From NCBI GenBank assembly GCA_022497155.1, contig MU385764.1, positions 187,427-251,426 on the forward strand: a stretch of DNA of 64,000 bases. Direction: 5' to 3'. The notes below the pieces were generated by a model that was not told the DNA's origin, did no database searches, and saw nothing but the letters and a program-made list of their open reading frames with translations. Both the position numbers and the translations under genes were made by a program. Source of the DNA: Whalleya microplaca (taxonomy: Eukaryota; Ascomycota; Sordariomycetes; Xylariales; Xylariaceae). Position 1 is the stretch's first letter, and every line of letters begins with the position of its first letter. Of this stretch, positions 24,801 to 35,829 are shown piece after piece.

Positions 24801-26028
24801 TTTCAAGCCAGAGCTTAGCTCTCTGAAGGACGTCATCGTATTCTCTACGAAAGGCAATATCCCACTGGCAGATAAACTGTCGGGTGGCGATTACGATGGC
24901 GACATCGCTTGGATTTGCTGGGAGCCTGCAATTGTAAACAATTTCCAGAACGCAGACCTTCCTACTATCCCTAATTTATTCGAACAAGGTATTATTTCCA
25001 AAGACAACCAAACCTATCGTGACCTTGCAGGGACAAAGGATATAACTTCAGAGTTTCTTAGCAAGGCTTTCAGGTTCAACATGCAACAGAGTCTCCTTGG
25101 CATCTGCACAAACTATAAAGAGAGGCTCTGCTATGCAAGGCGGTCCGTTCGAGACGACGTTGCGGTGCTCCTAAGTACTTTAATTAGCCATTTAGTAGAT
25201 CGGGCTAAACAAGGTATTATCTTCACAACCCAAGATTGGGCTCGGTTGCGGAAGACCTTGGACCCGACATCGTCTGGCTCCGGTGAGCCTGAATATAAGA
25301 AAAAGCACTGGGTGAAAAAGTACGAGCCTACCCATATCATCGACTACGTGAAGTTTCGTGTTGGACAGCCTACTGTGGAGATAGAACTCAAGGCGCTTGG
25401 TGAATCTCTTGGCAAAGCCGAACATTTCGACAAGGACCTTCTGTCCTTTTATCAGCATTACGAGAAACTCCAACGACCCTTGGCCGAGCGGAAGGACGCT
25501 GAAAAGGGAGGGCTCTTCAAAAACAGCACGTGGGAGATAATACTGGGGGAGCTTAGAAAGGACATTGATGCTGTATTCCAGGAATGGGCCACGACAGTTT
25601 CCCGCAAGGCCAACAAGGATGAATGGGATGCCAACCTCGCGACCATCTATAGCAAATGGGAGAACATCTCTCCTACGAACAAAGTCAACTCGAAGACGCT
25701 TCGGTCTTTACAGCAGGAAAGTCAAGCCCAAGTCGGGTTTTCAAGCTGGGACCTGTTAAAGGCGTCCCTATGTTTCAAGCTGTATTACAGAACCGGATTT
25801 GTCTGGCATATTGCCGGCAGACAGCTAGCGCACCTGAAAGCTTATGAGATGAGTAAGGGCATAGCTGCTCCGCCGGCGCTCATGATCCCGAGCATGTATG
25901 CGGGTATGCGGCCCGATGCCAAGTATGCTCGTGCCCTGGCGGCCAGGAACGACGGACGGGGGTTGCTTGGCATGGGTGAAGATGAGGGCGAAGATGAAGA
26001 TTTGTCTTCGACGGTTGACGACGCCTAA
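21827..26028 (+). CDS. qde-1: RNA-dependent RNA polymerase, QDE-1-like (quelling/RNAi)
   Basis: Two exons (21827-23831, 23888-26028) with a 56-bp intron give 1381 residues; Neurospora QDE-1 is about 1400. The splice restores FSRIALG-LSRTRPTVILQ. The first 450 residues are low-complexity and Ser/Glu-rich, as in the variable, non-catalytic amino part of the family. The double-psi beta-barrel catalytic loop is DKLSGGDYDGDIAWICW, with the metal-binding aspartates at about residues 1003, 1005 and 1007, almost the QDE-1 numbering. Other conserved blocks are GKVMNDGISRISNGLAHRIA, YVQVPFAGGLPTSREDRMAY and VGRSTYAYMVVDFAGILEED. The enzyme copies single-stranded RNA (and DNA) to make dsRNA for Dicer, acting in nuclear transgene and repeat silencing. 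The DYDGD form, rather than DLDGD, favours QDE-1 over the SAD-1/RRP-3 groups. All catalytic residues look intact. Confidence 0.9.
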
Positions 26029-26491
26029 GAAGACGTCAGGTGGGTGAAGCTTGGTGTTGCACATATGCCTAGGGACCTCTCTTCATCGTAAAATAAGGAT
26101 TCACATACTAGGTTAATGTAAGTATTCTGTCATGTAGTGCTAGTATAAAGCAAGTGGGCGATGGTTGGATGTTTAAATTCATATTCTATTCTCTGGCGAC
26201 CACTGTGGTTATCAGGTATGAAGCAGCGTAATGTAAGATTCACAATGATAGTCATTATCTCAGCCAAGGAGTATGGGTAGGGTCTAGGGATATGTAAGTA
26301 TCATAGAACTAAGAATATTCTGTGTTGCACACATGGCAAGTGTCCATGGCTAATATATTATTTTGGAGATATCGACATTGAGGCTCTCGTATTGATATCA
26401 ATAAAGACAACATCTTGATATCATACGTTATAAAAATAGAACTGACCAAATATCGTTATCTACCATAAAAGTGACACTATCCTGCCACGAA
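26029..26491. other. Convergent spacer after the RdRP
   Basis: AT-rich 3' region of the RdRP. No gene or notable repeat was recognised. Confidence 0.55.
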
Positions 26492-26904
26492 TCATGACAA
26501 AAAGCTCGCTGTCATCGCTGCAGATTTCTTAGCCAGCTCCCACTCCTCCTCCCCCAACTCGCCGTTCCGAGCCTCCTGCTCAAATCTTCGACGCCAAAAC
26601 TTCCAGCGTGCACTACAGCATATTCCTCTATCCGGCGCCTTATACCACGGCAGCTCTTCTTCCCTAGCCTCCAGCTCGACCTCACCATCCGGGTCCACCT
26701 TCCCGTCAGAACGCCGCTCGAACATGTAGCTACCCGCGATCAACACCCAGACCGCGGCCACTCGGAGTCTTATCCGGAACTGCTAAGGCTCGATGCGCCT
26801 CGCGGCCACGCACATGCAATCTCCTTGAATTCGAGCGCGTCCGCTAGCGCGCCGACACCGTAATTCGTGAAACCAGGCGTTCCGCTAGCTGTCAGGCGGC
26901 GCTC
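26492..26904 (-). pseudogene. Remnant resembling the carboxy end of a DUF3632-type protein
   Basis: The longest open piece (26492-26761) reads AAVWVLIAGSYMFERR then ARWKFWRRRFEQEARNGELG, the pattern I associate with the end of fungal DUF3632 proteins (a Val-Trp-Ile-Ala helix, then RW-FW-RRFE). Immediately upstream, in another frame, RRLTASGTPGFTNYGVGALA (26904 downward) continues the same family pattern, so at least one frameshift separates the two halves. No start and no upstream half are present. The remnant overlaps the tail of the broken HeLo gene. The family assignment is from memory of motifs and is tentative. Confidence 0.35.
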
Positions 26905-27745
26905 AGCTCAAGAGGGCTGAATCCGGCGCCGGGCTCCACGCCTCGCAGGCGCTGGGGCCAGATAGGCATGAGTTGTTTTAAAAATCTATTGCCGGCCACG
27001 CGCGCAACTGGGTAAATGGCTGTGCGCTTCAGTGACTGCGATCCGATCAAAGAAGGCTGCGCATGGCTTGAGCTATCCTGGCTCACTGTCACGGTCGACA
27101 GTCTAGCGGCTATACTTGGCAAAGAACCAGTCTCAGACTTCCGCAGTGTAGTGTCTTTCATGTCACTTGCGGGTTTCTTGTTGAATCTTTTCCATCTTTT
27201 CCAAAAAATCATCTTCTCGAGGGAACCGGATATCTTTGATTTGTGTCCCTTATGTTGCGCATTAGTTTCGTCTTCAATTGCTATGGTACTGTCCGTTTTG
27301 ATTGATTGTAATTGGGCTTCGGCCTCCACCTGTTCTTCTCTTTTCAATATCGCCTCTATTTAAATTATGACTAGTTAATTACACGGAATAATGAGAGGTG
27401 ATTTAGAGACTAATTAGATAACTTACCAATATTGTGATATTTTTTCATCAATTTGCTGCATTGGAGGAAATGCTCTTCAATGTCCACTAGTTGATGCTTA
27501 GTCGCATTTGTGAGTTCGTCTAGCTCATTGAGTAAATCGCCCTCAAACCACGAGATGGGTTCTTTAGAAAGAGTCCTCAATTTTGCATATTGGATGGAAA
27601 GCCGCCTGCTGGCTTTCGCCTAGTCCTTTCCAAAGGCCGCTGAGAGCTTATATGCTTCATACGCGCTTTTGCAGCCTTGGATGGTCTTTGAGAAGATTGA
27701 AATGCCCGATAAAGTAAGTTTGGTTATCGTTTTCGGATCGGCCAT
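26892..27745 (-). pseudogene. HeLo-type (prion-inhibition/incompatibility) gene with in-frame stop
   Basis: Exons 27427-27745 and 26892-27355 join in phase with good GTAAGT and TAG signals and would encode 260 residues. Codon 42, at 27622-27620, is TAG within the block AFGKD-stop-AKASRRLSIQYAKL, where HeLo proteins have FGKD followed by an aromatic residue. The amino end, SIFSKTIQGCKSAYEAYK, and the helix IEEHFLQCSKLMKKYHNIE also fit HeLo (PF14479-like) domains, which form the membrane-permeabilising part of proteins such as HET-S. The carboxy half is Ser/Thr-rich with no visible amyloid motif and runs into a DUF3632-like remnant. Removing an optional 54-nt intron (GTATGA to CCAG) would skip the stop in frame but delete a conserved helix, so a pseudogene is more likely. 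Confidence 0.45.
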
Positions 27746-27860
27746 TCTTACACGCTTCGAGTCGGTGCGAAATTCAGCAGCGCCCGAATCTTTTTACCCA
27801 AATGGTGAGTATTACATGTGCGTGAGAACTCTTGGTGCGTAGCACTACTTACTTGGTCGA

Positions 27861-28260
27861 TTAGGTACGAAGTATGTAATTGGCAGATCCCCTTAAGGAA
27901 TTGCTAGCTAGTAAGGTTATCACAACGTCTGCAATATGTTGAGTATCTAACAAGGCAGCTAATGTCATGAACGTTGGCTTAGTCCATGGGTTACTGTTGT
28001 CAATAAGTCCTCTGACGATAAGATATTTTGGCTCAAATATATCTAGGCCGCCATGATTAAGTGTTTGGGCTACGACTTTGGGGCGGTTGAATTTATTATT
28101 AGTAAGAAGGCAACCCAAGGCAGAATCAATATTGTAATGGTGCTACCTATTGACAAATCTCTCTACGCCCTCACGCTCCGTGAAGACCAATAAGAGCACT
28201 CTGCAGCAACGTAGTGGCTGGAAAACATCATGATAAATGTGCTCAGTAACTAATGCTGTG
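27861..28260 (-). other. Unidentified coding-like remnant
   Basis: The minus strand is open over 85 codons (27861-28118, including NIDSALGCLLTNNKF upstream of its middle). After one in-frame stop near 28140 the same frame continues upstream to about 28260 (TEHIYHDVFQPLRCC). Leu/Val-rich helical pairs such as KVVAQTLNHGGLDIFEP loosely recall degenerate ankyrin repeats, but no consensus is met. It lies between two HeLo-type genes and is probably non-functional. Confidence 0.25.
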
Positions 28261-28505
28261 CTACTTCCTAAGACCTATGGGTCTTCCTGGGTGGCGTTGT
28301 TGGCGTACTTACCCATATAATCCTGAGGCTACAGTAGAGACTCGCAGCCAATATCTGGATTGCGAGGCACGGCACATGACCCAGCCTATTCATCAAATGA
28401 AAAAGGAGAGGTATAAATAGGCAATGTTCAACGAGTGATTGCAATCTCAAATCACTGCTTCCTGACAGCCTCATCCATGTGGCGACGCATACCTTTTAGC
28501 ACAAG

Positions 28506-29918
28506 ATGGACCCTATTAGCCCCATCATCCTGATTGTTTCACTGGTAGAATTAACTGCCAGAGTGATAGAAGTTGGAAATACGTTTAGAAATATTTCAAA
28601 CATCACACACGATCCAAGGTTCATAGCCACCCAAGCAAGGCTATTTACTGAACAGACTAGACTAGCTCTCTGGACTAATTATATCAACGGCCAAGGGGGC
28701 TTTGAGGTCGTCTTACAGTACATGGAAGCGAGCCAGAGAGAGGCAGTGTTGATATTCGTTCAGAAAGTAGAGATACTACTGAAAGATGCTGAGGACGCAT
28801 TTGCGGCGATTGACCCAAGATACAAGATGAGACTCGAACGGTTTTCAGCCTCCATGCGCTGGGCCAATTTCGGCAACGACAAAGTGCACGCCCTGATTGA
28901 AGCTATCAATAGCATTAATACAGCTCTAGCGCAGGTTATAACACCGCCACCAGGATATCATGGCGCTTCACATCGATCGGTGGAAGCTCTTTCGAGTCAA
29001 GTTTCTATGCCCCAGGATCAGACTCAGCCAGTCCGATCACCGTCATTAGACACTTCTCAAGGATCTGAAAGCGATGAGTCTCCAATATTCCAAACGACCT
29101 TTCACGTGATACAAGGCCTACATGAACAGACTCTTAGAACTTTGAAGAAGATTCAGAGCTACAATAGCAACCGTGTGTTTGATATTTTGACGGTGAAATT
29201 AGAAAGATGGGGACAAATACTAGAGGGTCCGATAGCGCTCGATACGTTACTAGGTGCTGAGGAGAACGGAGAAACTGTGTACGGAGATTTGAAAGAGGCT
29301 ATCATCGTTGTACTCGTTGATATTGTTCTTGTTGAAGGTATTTAACTTTATCTCATTGCACGACTTTGGTACTGACATTCTTCTTCAAAAGAACACGTGA
29401 TAACAGAGCTAGCGAGAGATACGTCCAGGCCAGACCTGAAGCGAGTTCTCCTAGATACGGTTGCATGCCTTGCTTCAGGAGATGTTATTGACATTGCAGC
29501 AAATCGAAATATTGAAATCCTGGAGTTTGTTGACGTGGCAGAATTACTCCAAAAGGGGAAGGAGGAGCTAGAATGTGCGATTGGCGATTTGTATCAACTG
29601 CTTCCAACAATCCGAATGCTCCGTCGCGGAAAAATGCTTGATTGGGAGCAAGATAGAGATTCCAGCCGAACAACTGAAGGTGCGGACGAGACGCATAAGT
29701 TGCTAGACACGGTTATTGAGATATCGTCACCGATTCTCAAATCGCCCAGCCAAACAGTAGCCGAGGGAAGCATCCAGAGTTCCGCTATTCAACTCGCAAG
29801 CAAAGAGTTCGAGTTGCTTCGAGAATACCAAAGAGATAATGCCGCGAAATTGGGGGCCGAAGATAGAAAGGTGGCAGATGAGCTGCTAGGGAAGTTTATT
29901 AGAGGTTTGTTTCCCTAG
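28506..29918 (+). CDS. HeLo-like domain protein, function unassigned
   Basis: Two exons (28506-29337, 29392-29918) with a 54-bp intron give 452 residues. The amino part begins MDPISPIILIVSLVELTARV. It continues with HDPRFIATQARLFTEQTRL then ALWTNYING, and later SMRWANFGNDKVHALIEAIN. This is the order expected of HeLo domains: a hydrophobic first helix, then L-x2-Q-xn-RL-x2-W, then RWA-x-kkV-x2-Li. Residues 150-200 are a Ser/Pro/Gln linker. The second half is helical with DVAELLQKGKEELE, and the end reads VADELLGKFIRGLFP. HeLo proteins act in heterokaryon incompatibility and NLR-triggered cell death, often through membrane damage. No NACHT/NB-ARC gene or obvious amyloid motif is nearby, so this role is inference. 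It is head-to-head with a broken HeLo-type gene. Confidence 0.55.
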
Positions 29919-31607
29919 GTAGCACAATGAGTTCTACCGAGGCCACATACTAATATGATATCTAGACAACGAAGCAAGTGGGGAGAAGAGAGATATGAGT
30001 GAAAAAGACAGGCTGGAATGTAAATGGAAAATCTTGGGTTTAGTGAACGACCTACCTCGGCCGCATGCATCAACCTAAGGATCAATATATGTAGGTAGGT
30101 AACATATGATGAGGCTAAGTTTTAGAGGCTCGTTAGAATTTCCACTTAAGTAAGCACAAACCTATATTCAAATACAATAAGTTCATGTATTGACTGGACC
30201 AAGTCATATGGCTGTACTGGATGTATTCATGGGCATAGCTGACAGTAGGGGAGGACCAGAGAATCGCAAGTAATCGGCGACAGCAAATGGATCAATTATA
30301 TATCACAGGAATTTGAGTTGTGATATAGTGTTCATACTCAAAGGGAATTAAGGTCGTGACTGAATGTGTCTTCTCATATGAGCGTTAATTAGACAATACC
30401 TAGGTAGTATAATGATGTGTGGGTTGTAACTAGGTCGCGTGCTGTGAGGTGTGTGCGAGGGCTCTCCCACTAACACTGAAAGCCATTCCCTAAACGAAGA
30501 AACTACCTGTTATGGCAAAACAGTAACGACTAATAAGATTTGCTCACGACCTTGAAGAATTATGTAGCCATTAGCACAAAGGCTTATATAGTAGATGTCC
30601 AATCTGCAATGGTCTCTGACCATCACATTGGATCTTGTTTGCGTGGAACTGGAGTTTGCGGTCGGTACTGTAGATACGCTAGTTAAATCCGCTTGGTATA
30701 GAAAAGCATGAGTTGTATTGAAAATCTATTGCTGCGCGTGTGCCCAGCAACCTAGTAACCTAGCTGGTATCCAGTGCGCCCTCCAATGGCCTTCATACCG
30801 TTGCCCAACCAGACAATACGGCCGCAAGGCGTGATTGGCCATGTACACGTTATCATCGGTAAACATCTGTAGTATCATGGGGTAGGGGGTGGATTACTCA
30901 AGTATACGGAGGGTGTGCTCGAGATCTCAATGCCCCGTTAATTCAGGGAATCTTGCTCGTCTAAAATGCAGGGTTTAGGTTGTGACATCGTTATTTACGA
31001 GGATTTATCGAAAGCACAACTGTTGAATATGTATAAATAACCATTCAAAGTTCCATAAGAGGAAGACAGTAGGTAAAAAGGTGACAAGATCCTGATCTTG
31101 ACTAAGTTGGACTTGCAGCCAGTCATCCATATATTAGATCGATGATATATAGTACTTGGTAATACCTGTCGCTTCTATAAGTCTTTGTTGAGTTTGTTGA
31201 GTGTCATGGATTTTGTTTGGAAGTGTACTCTCTTCAGATATGGTTTATTATGTATGGAGTAGCAGCAGTGTTTTATTTCCGTAAAATGTGATGTTACAGT
31301 GCAGCCAGCCGCTAGACTGCGAAGATATCGGGCAGTTCGGGTTGCTGGGATCAGGGCAACTGTTTTACAGGCGGCTACCCCGCTATATCTAGGCAAATTG
31401 CGCAATAGAGATGTAGGTGCGGGGAATTGCATTGGGGTTTAGTGTTTTCGGCCGGCTCTTCTTCCGCCAGACAGCCCACGGGCAGAGTACTGCATCTAGG
31501 TAGTACGATATCTGGCCGAGGGTTGCAAAGTCAAGACCTCTGACAAAACACCTGCAAAACCGGTCCACTACATTATATGAGTACCCGGGATAACTTCAAT
31601 ATCCATC
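29919..31607. other. Intergenic region
   Basis: A 1.7-kb AT-rich spacer upstream of the aldo-keto reductase. A small open frame at 31175-31432 (minus) lacks motifs. No repeat longer than simple CCTAGGTA-type tracts was seen. Confidence 0.45.
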
Positions 31608-32749
31608 ATGGCTTCTGAATTACCCTTGTCGCTCAAGAAGTCGCTGGAGAATTCCAAATGCGAGTATCGCCAGCTTGGCAGCAGCGGTCTCAGGATCTCC
31701 GTCCCCGTTTTCGGCTGCATGAGTTTTGGTGATAGTAAGGCAATGTCATGGGCTATCGACGAGGATGAGGTGAGCCGAAACTCCCTCGACTTGTGTTTGA
31801 AGAACCCAAATTGAGCTAACACCCATAGGCCCTGCCCTTGCTGAAGTATGCGTACGACAGGGGATTGAATACATGGGACACGGCCAATGTCTACTCGCAA
31901 GGCGCCAGCGAGGTCATTATAGGCAAGGCCCTCAAGAAGTACAACATTCCGCGCGAGAAGGTCGTTATCATGTCCAAGTGTTTCTGGGGTGTTGGCGAGA
32001 CGCCCGATGTCCGCCATCTCGCTCATAAGGAGAACTTCGAGAACGCCAAGGACTACGTCAATAGCTACGGTTTGTCTCGTGTTGCTATCTTCAACGCCGT
32101 CAATGCGTCCCTGAAGCGCCTAGGCACGGATTATATCGATCTCTTTCAGATACACCGTTTTGACTACAAGACGCCTATCGAGGAGACTATGAAGGCGTTG
32201 CATGACCTTGTAGAGGCGGGAAAGCTTAGATATATCGGAGCTAGTAGTATGTGGGCGGTCAACTTTGCACGGATGCAGTTCGTAGCAGAGAAGAATGGAT
32301 GGACCAAGTTCGTCTCTATGCAAAACCACTACAATCTCCTATACCGCGAAGAAGAACGGGAGATGATACGCTTCTGCAACGATACCGGCGTCGGTCTGAT
32401 CCCCTGGGCACCCCTTTGCCGAGGTCACCTCGCGAGACCAGCATCCGACTTCGGAAATACGGAGCGCAGCAAGATCGAGAAGGACACATCACCGGGCTCC
32501 CACGGTACAGTCGAACCAGACCTAACCATAATCAAGCGCGTGCAGGAGATTGCGGATAAGAGAGATTGGAAGATGAGCCATGTAGCGCTTGCCTGGATCA
32601 ACAAAAGAGTATCCAGTCCGATTATTGGCTTCTCGAACACCTCCAGGATCGACGAGGCTCTGGGGGCGAGAGGCAAGACGTTGACAGAAGAGGAAGAGGT
32701 GTATTTGGAGGAGCTGTACCAGCCGAAGCAGATCGCCGGTCATGCTTAG
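31608..32749 (+). CDS. Aldo-keto reductase, aryl-alcohol dehydrogenase-like
   Basis: Two exons (31608-31769, 31829-32749) with a 59-bp intron give 360 residues. The family order is clear: [20 protein letters not shown] at the amino end, the catalytic Asp and Tyr in [15 protein letters not shown], Lys in KVVIMSKCF and His in [12 protein letters not shown], forming the AKR tetrad. The NADP-binding end is [27 protein letters not shown] and [17 protein letters not shown] are typical of the AAD/YakC group. The enzyme reduces aldehydes or ketones with NADPH in the cytosol. It could serve detoxification or a biosynthetic pathway, but no such cluster surrounds it. The start gives the usual short leader before the first beta strand. 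Confidence 0.9.
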
Positions 32750-34325
32750 ATTTATTCACCAGCTTCCTGAATGCACAGTTGTACTCAGTCACGCGATCTA
32801 TATATATTCTCGCCAGTTAGTGAATTTCATCAATGAATTAAATAATGGCCCTGCAATTTTCCTTCGCTCTACTTGCCTTGGGAATTAGAATATAGAATGG
32901 TGAGATAAATATTAATAAAACTTAGCGATGAGGGATGAGTGAGATGGCTATCATTCAAGGCCGTGTTTTGGCAAGTGCACATGATTCTTTCATATAAATC
33001 GATGCCTTCATGAGAATTATATTCGGATAACCCGGGAATGTGAAGTAGTAAGATGCGACTTCGGGTTCTCTTTCTCACTACGTCCGATTCCCCATGCCGA
33101 ATTCTGCTTGACTGTTATTGTGGAAAGAGCTTCAGGGGTTACCTCTTCAGTAACATTATCTTGAGACAAGATGACGAGGTTTTCTATAAAATAGATTGAT
33201 CAGAATCAACGGTAGACTTTGGAGGCGTACAGTTGATCCTGACTCCTTGGCCAATGTGGAAATTACGTGAGGCTAGGATAAAGGAAGAAACATACCAATT
33301 TAGTCTGTAGCGTCTGAACCAAGGCAGCACTGAAGCATATGTATTCAGTTCCTCGCTCTTCAGTTCCTCGCTCCCCCATAACGCAAGTGTAGTCCATAGC
33401 CACGGTCTCCCTGGCGGTGCCTTCCGGCAGCAGGAGGCGTGCTGCCTCCGCATCTTGCACGTGCTTCGAGGTCGGCATGCTGCAGTGAAACAATATGCGT
33501 TGACTGCTAGTTAAAGATTCTGCATGAGTCCCTGCCTAAGGTAGGTAGGTCCTAGCCTTCTAGGAAGTAGAATACTACGCCATTCTGGTGAAATGGTACC
33601 TCCTGTAATGTTCTCGAGCGTGGTGTCCCCTGAAGTGCAGTTAGGTAGGGCGTACTGGTAATCGGGTCGAGGCGTTCTCTCGAAAGCTGCAGGTAGCCTA
33701 TGCATGCATTATCGAGCATTTTCTTGTCCTACATATCGACCAATTCGTCGGATGTCCGTCGGATGTCCAACAGCTGAAGTTGTGAGTTGATCAACGGATG
33801 TTAGGGGGCATTTCACACAGTAAGGCCGTTATCAGCACGCCATTGCTTGGAAGGATGGAGGCTAACGCTGCTGTTGGAAGGCTTGGGTTCATTATGAGAC
33901 AATCCTCACAGCCGTCTGTCCCTTGTGTTGTAGTGACTCATCATTAAAATGTAGTGCAACAAGAGGCTGTAATGATCATTCGAGGATTCGGGTGCGTGTA
34001 TTATTTAGACAGGCCATGCTCTCAAGGTCACGGAACCAAATGACGTGGCTGCCTAATTTCGAGCTGTTTTCCGTTACGATTAGCAAGGCTCTCATTGCTC
34101 TTACCAAGTTTAGCAACTTGGTGATGAAATTGGTGATGAAATTTCGAGCTGGCTCAATGTCTCGGTCTCTATTCGATTCCAGGCTGCTGAATAGATCACA
34201 TAACGCCGTACGCCGTCTCCAAGACTGCGAATACCTCATACACAAGAAAGAAAAGCGCCACGAAGCCGTCAAAACCTCGTTTCGAATCAACCATCATCAT
34301 TTCGTGACCCCATCTAGTACCCACA
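32750..34325. other. Convergent intergenic region
   Basis: A 1.6-kb spacer between two gene 3' ends. Open frames on both strands at 33923-34426 have no recognisable domain. A short direct repeat of CAGTTCCTCGCTC occurs twice near 33346-33372. Confidence 0.4.
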
Positions 34326-34956
34326 TCAGGCATATGCTCCTTGCTGCTGGCCCTTTTGTTGTGGAGGTGGAGGTTGTGAGCCTACAGGAGGTAGAGGCGT
34401 TCCCATATTATAGCCTTGTGGGATAGGAGTAGGGTGTACAGGCTGTGTTATGCCATTGTAGGGAACATGCGCTACCCTCTGGTTGCAGATCGAGCAGAAG
34501 TGGTCGACATCCTGGCACCAATGTGCCAGACAGGGTATGCATGCGAGGCAGAGACAGATCAAGCCCATGCCGATGCCAGCGACGCTGTTTTTGCCCGTCA
34601 GTATCTATATACATCTTACTCCCGGTTCCCTATTGTGGAGTGAGGAGTTGCCTTGGCGGGTAGATGTAGACTTACATGGTCATGGAGGAGTCCTCCTCCT
34701 GTATCCGGGTCTGACATCTTGAGTTGCAAAAGGGGCAGTCTATTAGTGCGGGAAGTGTCCCCAGACTGGCCAGAGGCATAGGCAGCACAGGGATTGCATT
34801 TGTGTATGGCGGTGCTCTCTGAGGGCCTGTATGGTGCCCAGGAGACTGGTAAGCTGCCGGTGGTTGAGTGATGTTGTTGCCAGCGACCTCATATGGCGCC
34901 GGTGGATTATTGGTCTGGGGATTCGTTTTGGGTTCTTCCTGCATAGTGTTCGCCAT
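34326..34956 (-). CDS. LITAF-type zinc-ribbon membrane protein
   Basis: Exons 34676-34956 and 34326-34584 join in phase 2 and give 179 residues. The splice builds SSMTIVAGIGMGLICLCLAC, so the whole domain reads CPFCNSRCQTRI, then a short hydrophobic segment ending LACIPCLAHWC, then HFCSICNQRVAH. This is the LITAF layout: two CXXC-type half-sites brought together by a membrane-inserted loop that does not span the bilayer. The amino end is Pro/Asn/Gln-rich with PPAPYE-like segments; the tail is Pro/Gln-rich. LITAF proteins sit on the cytosolic face of endosomes or plasma membrane and link to ESCRT and ubiquitin-ligase adaptors. The fungal role is poorly known. Confidence 0.85.
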
Positions 34957-35829
34957 TCTGGAAAGTAAATTTCTGTCCTGGATGGTGTAATATGATCGAA
35001 TTTCAACCCGGGGTATCAAAACGTTAATTAACTAGACGACATAAAAGGAGAGATTCCTAAACCCAAGAATCAAAAGCGAAAGTTTTCCAGGTTAGGAACA
35101 AGAACTACATGTACGAAGAGAGAGCATCCAATGCTTGTTTAATACAAGTGCTTATTTTGCGCCGCATAGCTTATTTCAGCTCCGCCTGTGAATTCCACAG
35201 TTCTATGAATGTACATATAAGCTCGGCTGATAGATCCTCCCGATGGCACGATATACAAAAATAGGAATGAGGCCCAGCTGTAAAGAGCACATGTGCATTG
35301 TATTGGCCTACGGCCGACAGCCAAGACAGCTAATAGCCTTGCGGCCTGTTTCACCCCACGTTATAGCGTCACGAATCCATCTCGTAGTGCAGTAGTGTAT
35401 TTGACTGTGCCGCATTGCGCCTCGATCAGGCCTAAGTTCCTTCCTTTTGTTCTGTTGGGGTCGAGATCATTGATTTCGGTTGATTAGACTACGCAGTCTC
35501 ATTCGATGTTACCTGAAGCCACACATGCCACAAATGATGAAGGATGCCACCGAGAGTACAAACGAAATATGTGGATTAACGATATTCTCGCCGAGGTCAA
35601 TATTGTGTATTGGTGTGTTCGATGCTTGTTTAAACTGGAATTAATATGAAATTTATTTCCATCATTTCCCAGACTAGTATAATTCTAGTTCCGTGGTTCC
35701 AAACATCGGCGTGAACATGTTGCCATTCGCCTGAGACACGTTTTATTCACAAACACACATAGCAATCGTTCTAGGCAAGAAAACTTTCGAATACGGAGAA
35801 TCAAATAGCCGTTAAATGTTATTAGATGA
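34957..35829. other. Intergenic region
   Basis: Promoter side of the LITAF gene and 3' side of the hexosaminidase. No gene or notable repeat was recognised. Confidence 0.5.

Noticed and set aside
33923..34426. Overlapping open frames on both strands near the LITAF gene
   Set aside because: No motif, no plausible splice partners, and partial overlap with the LITAF coding sequence.
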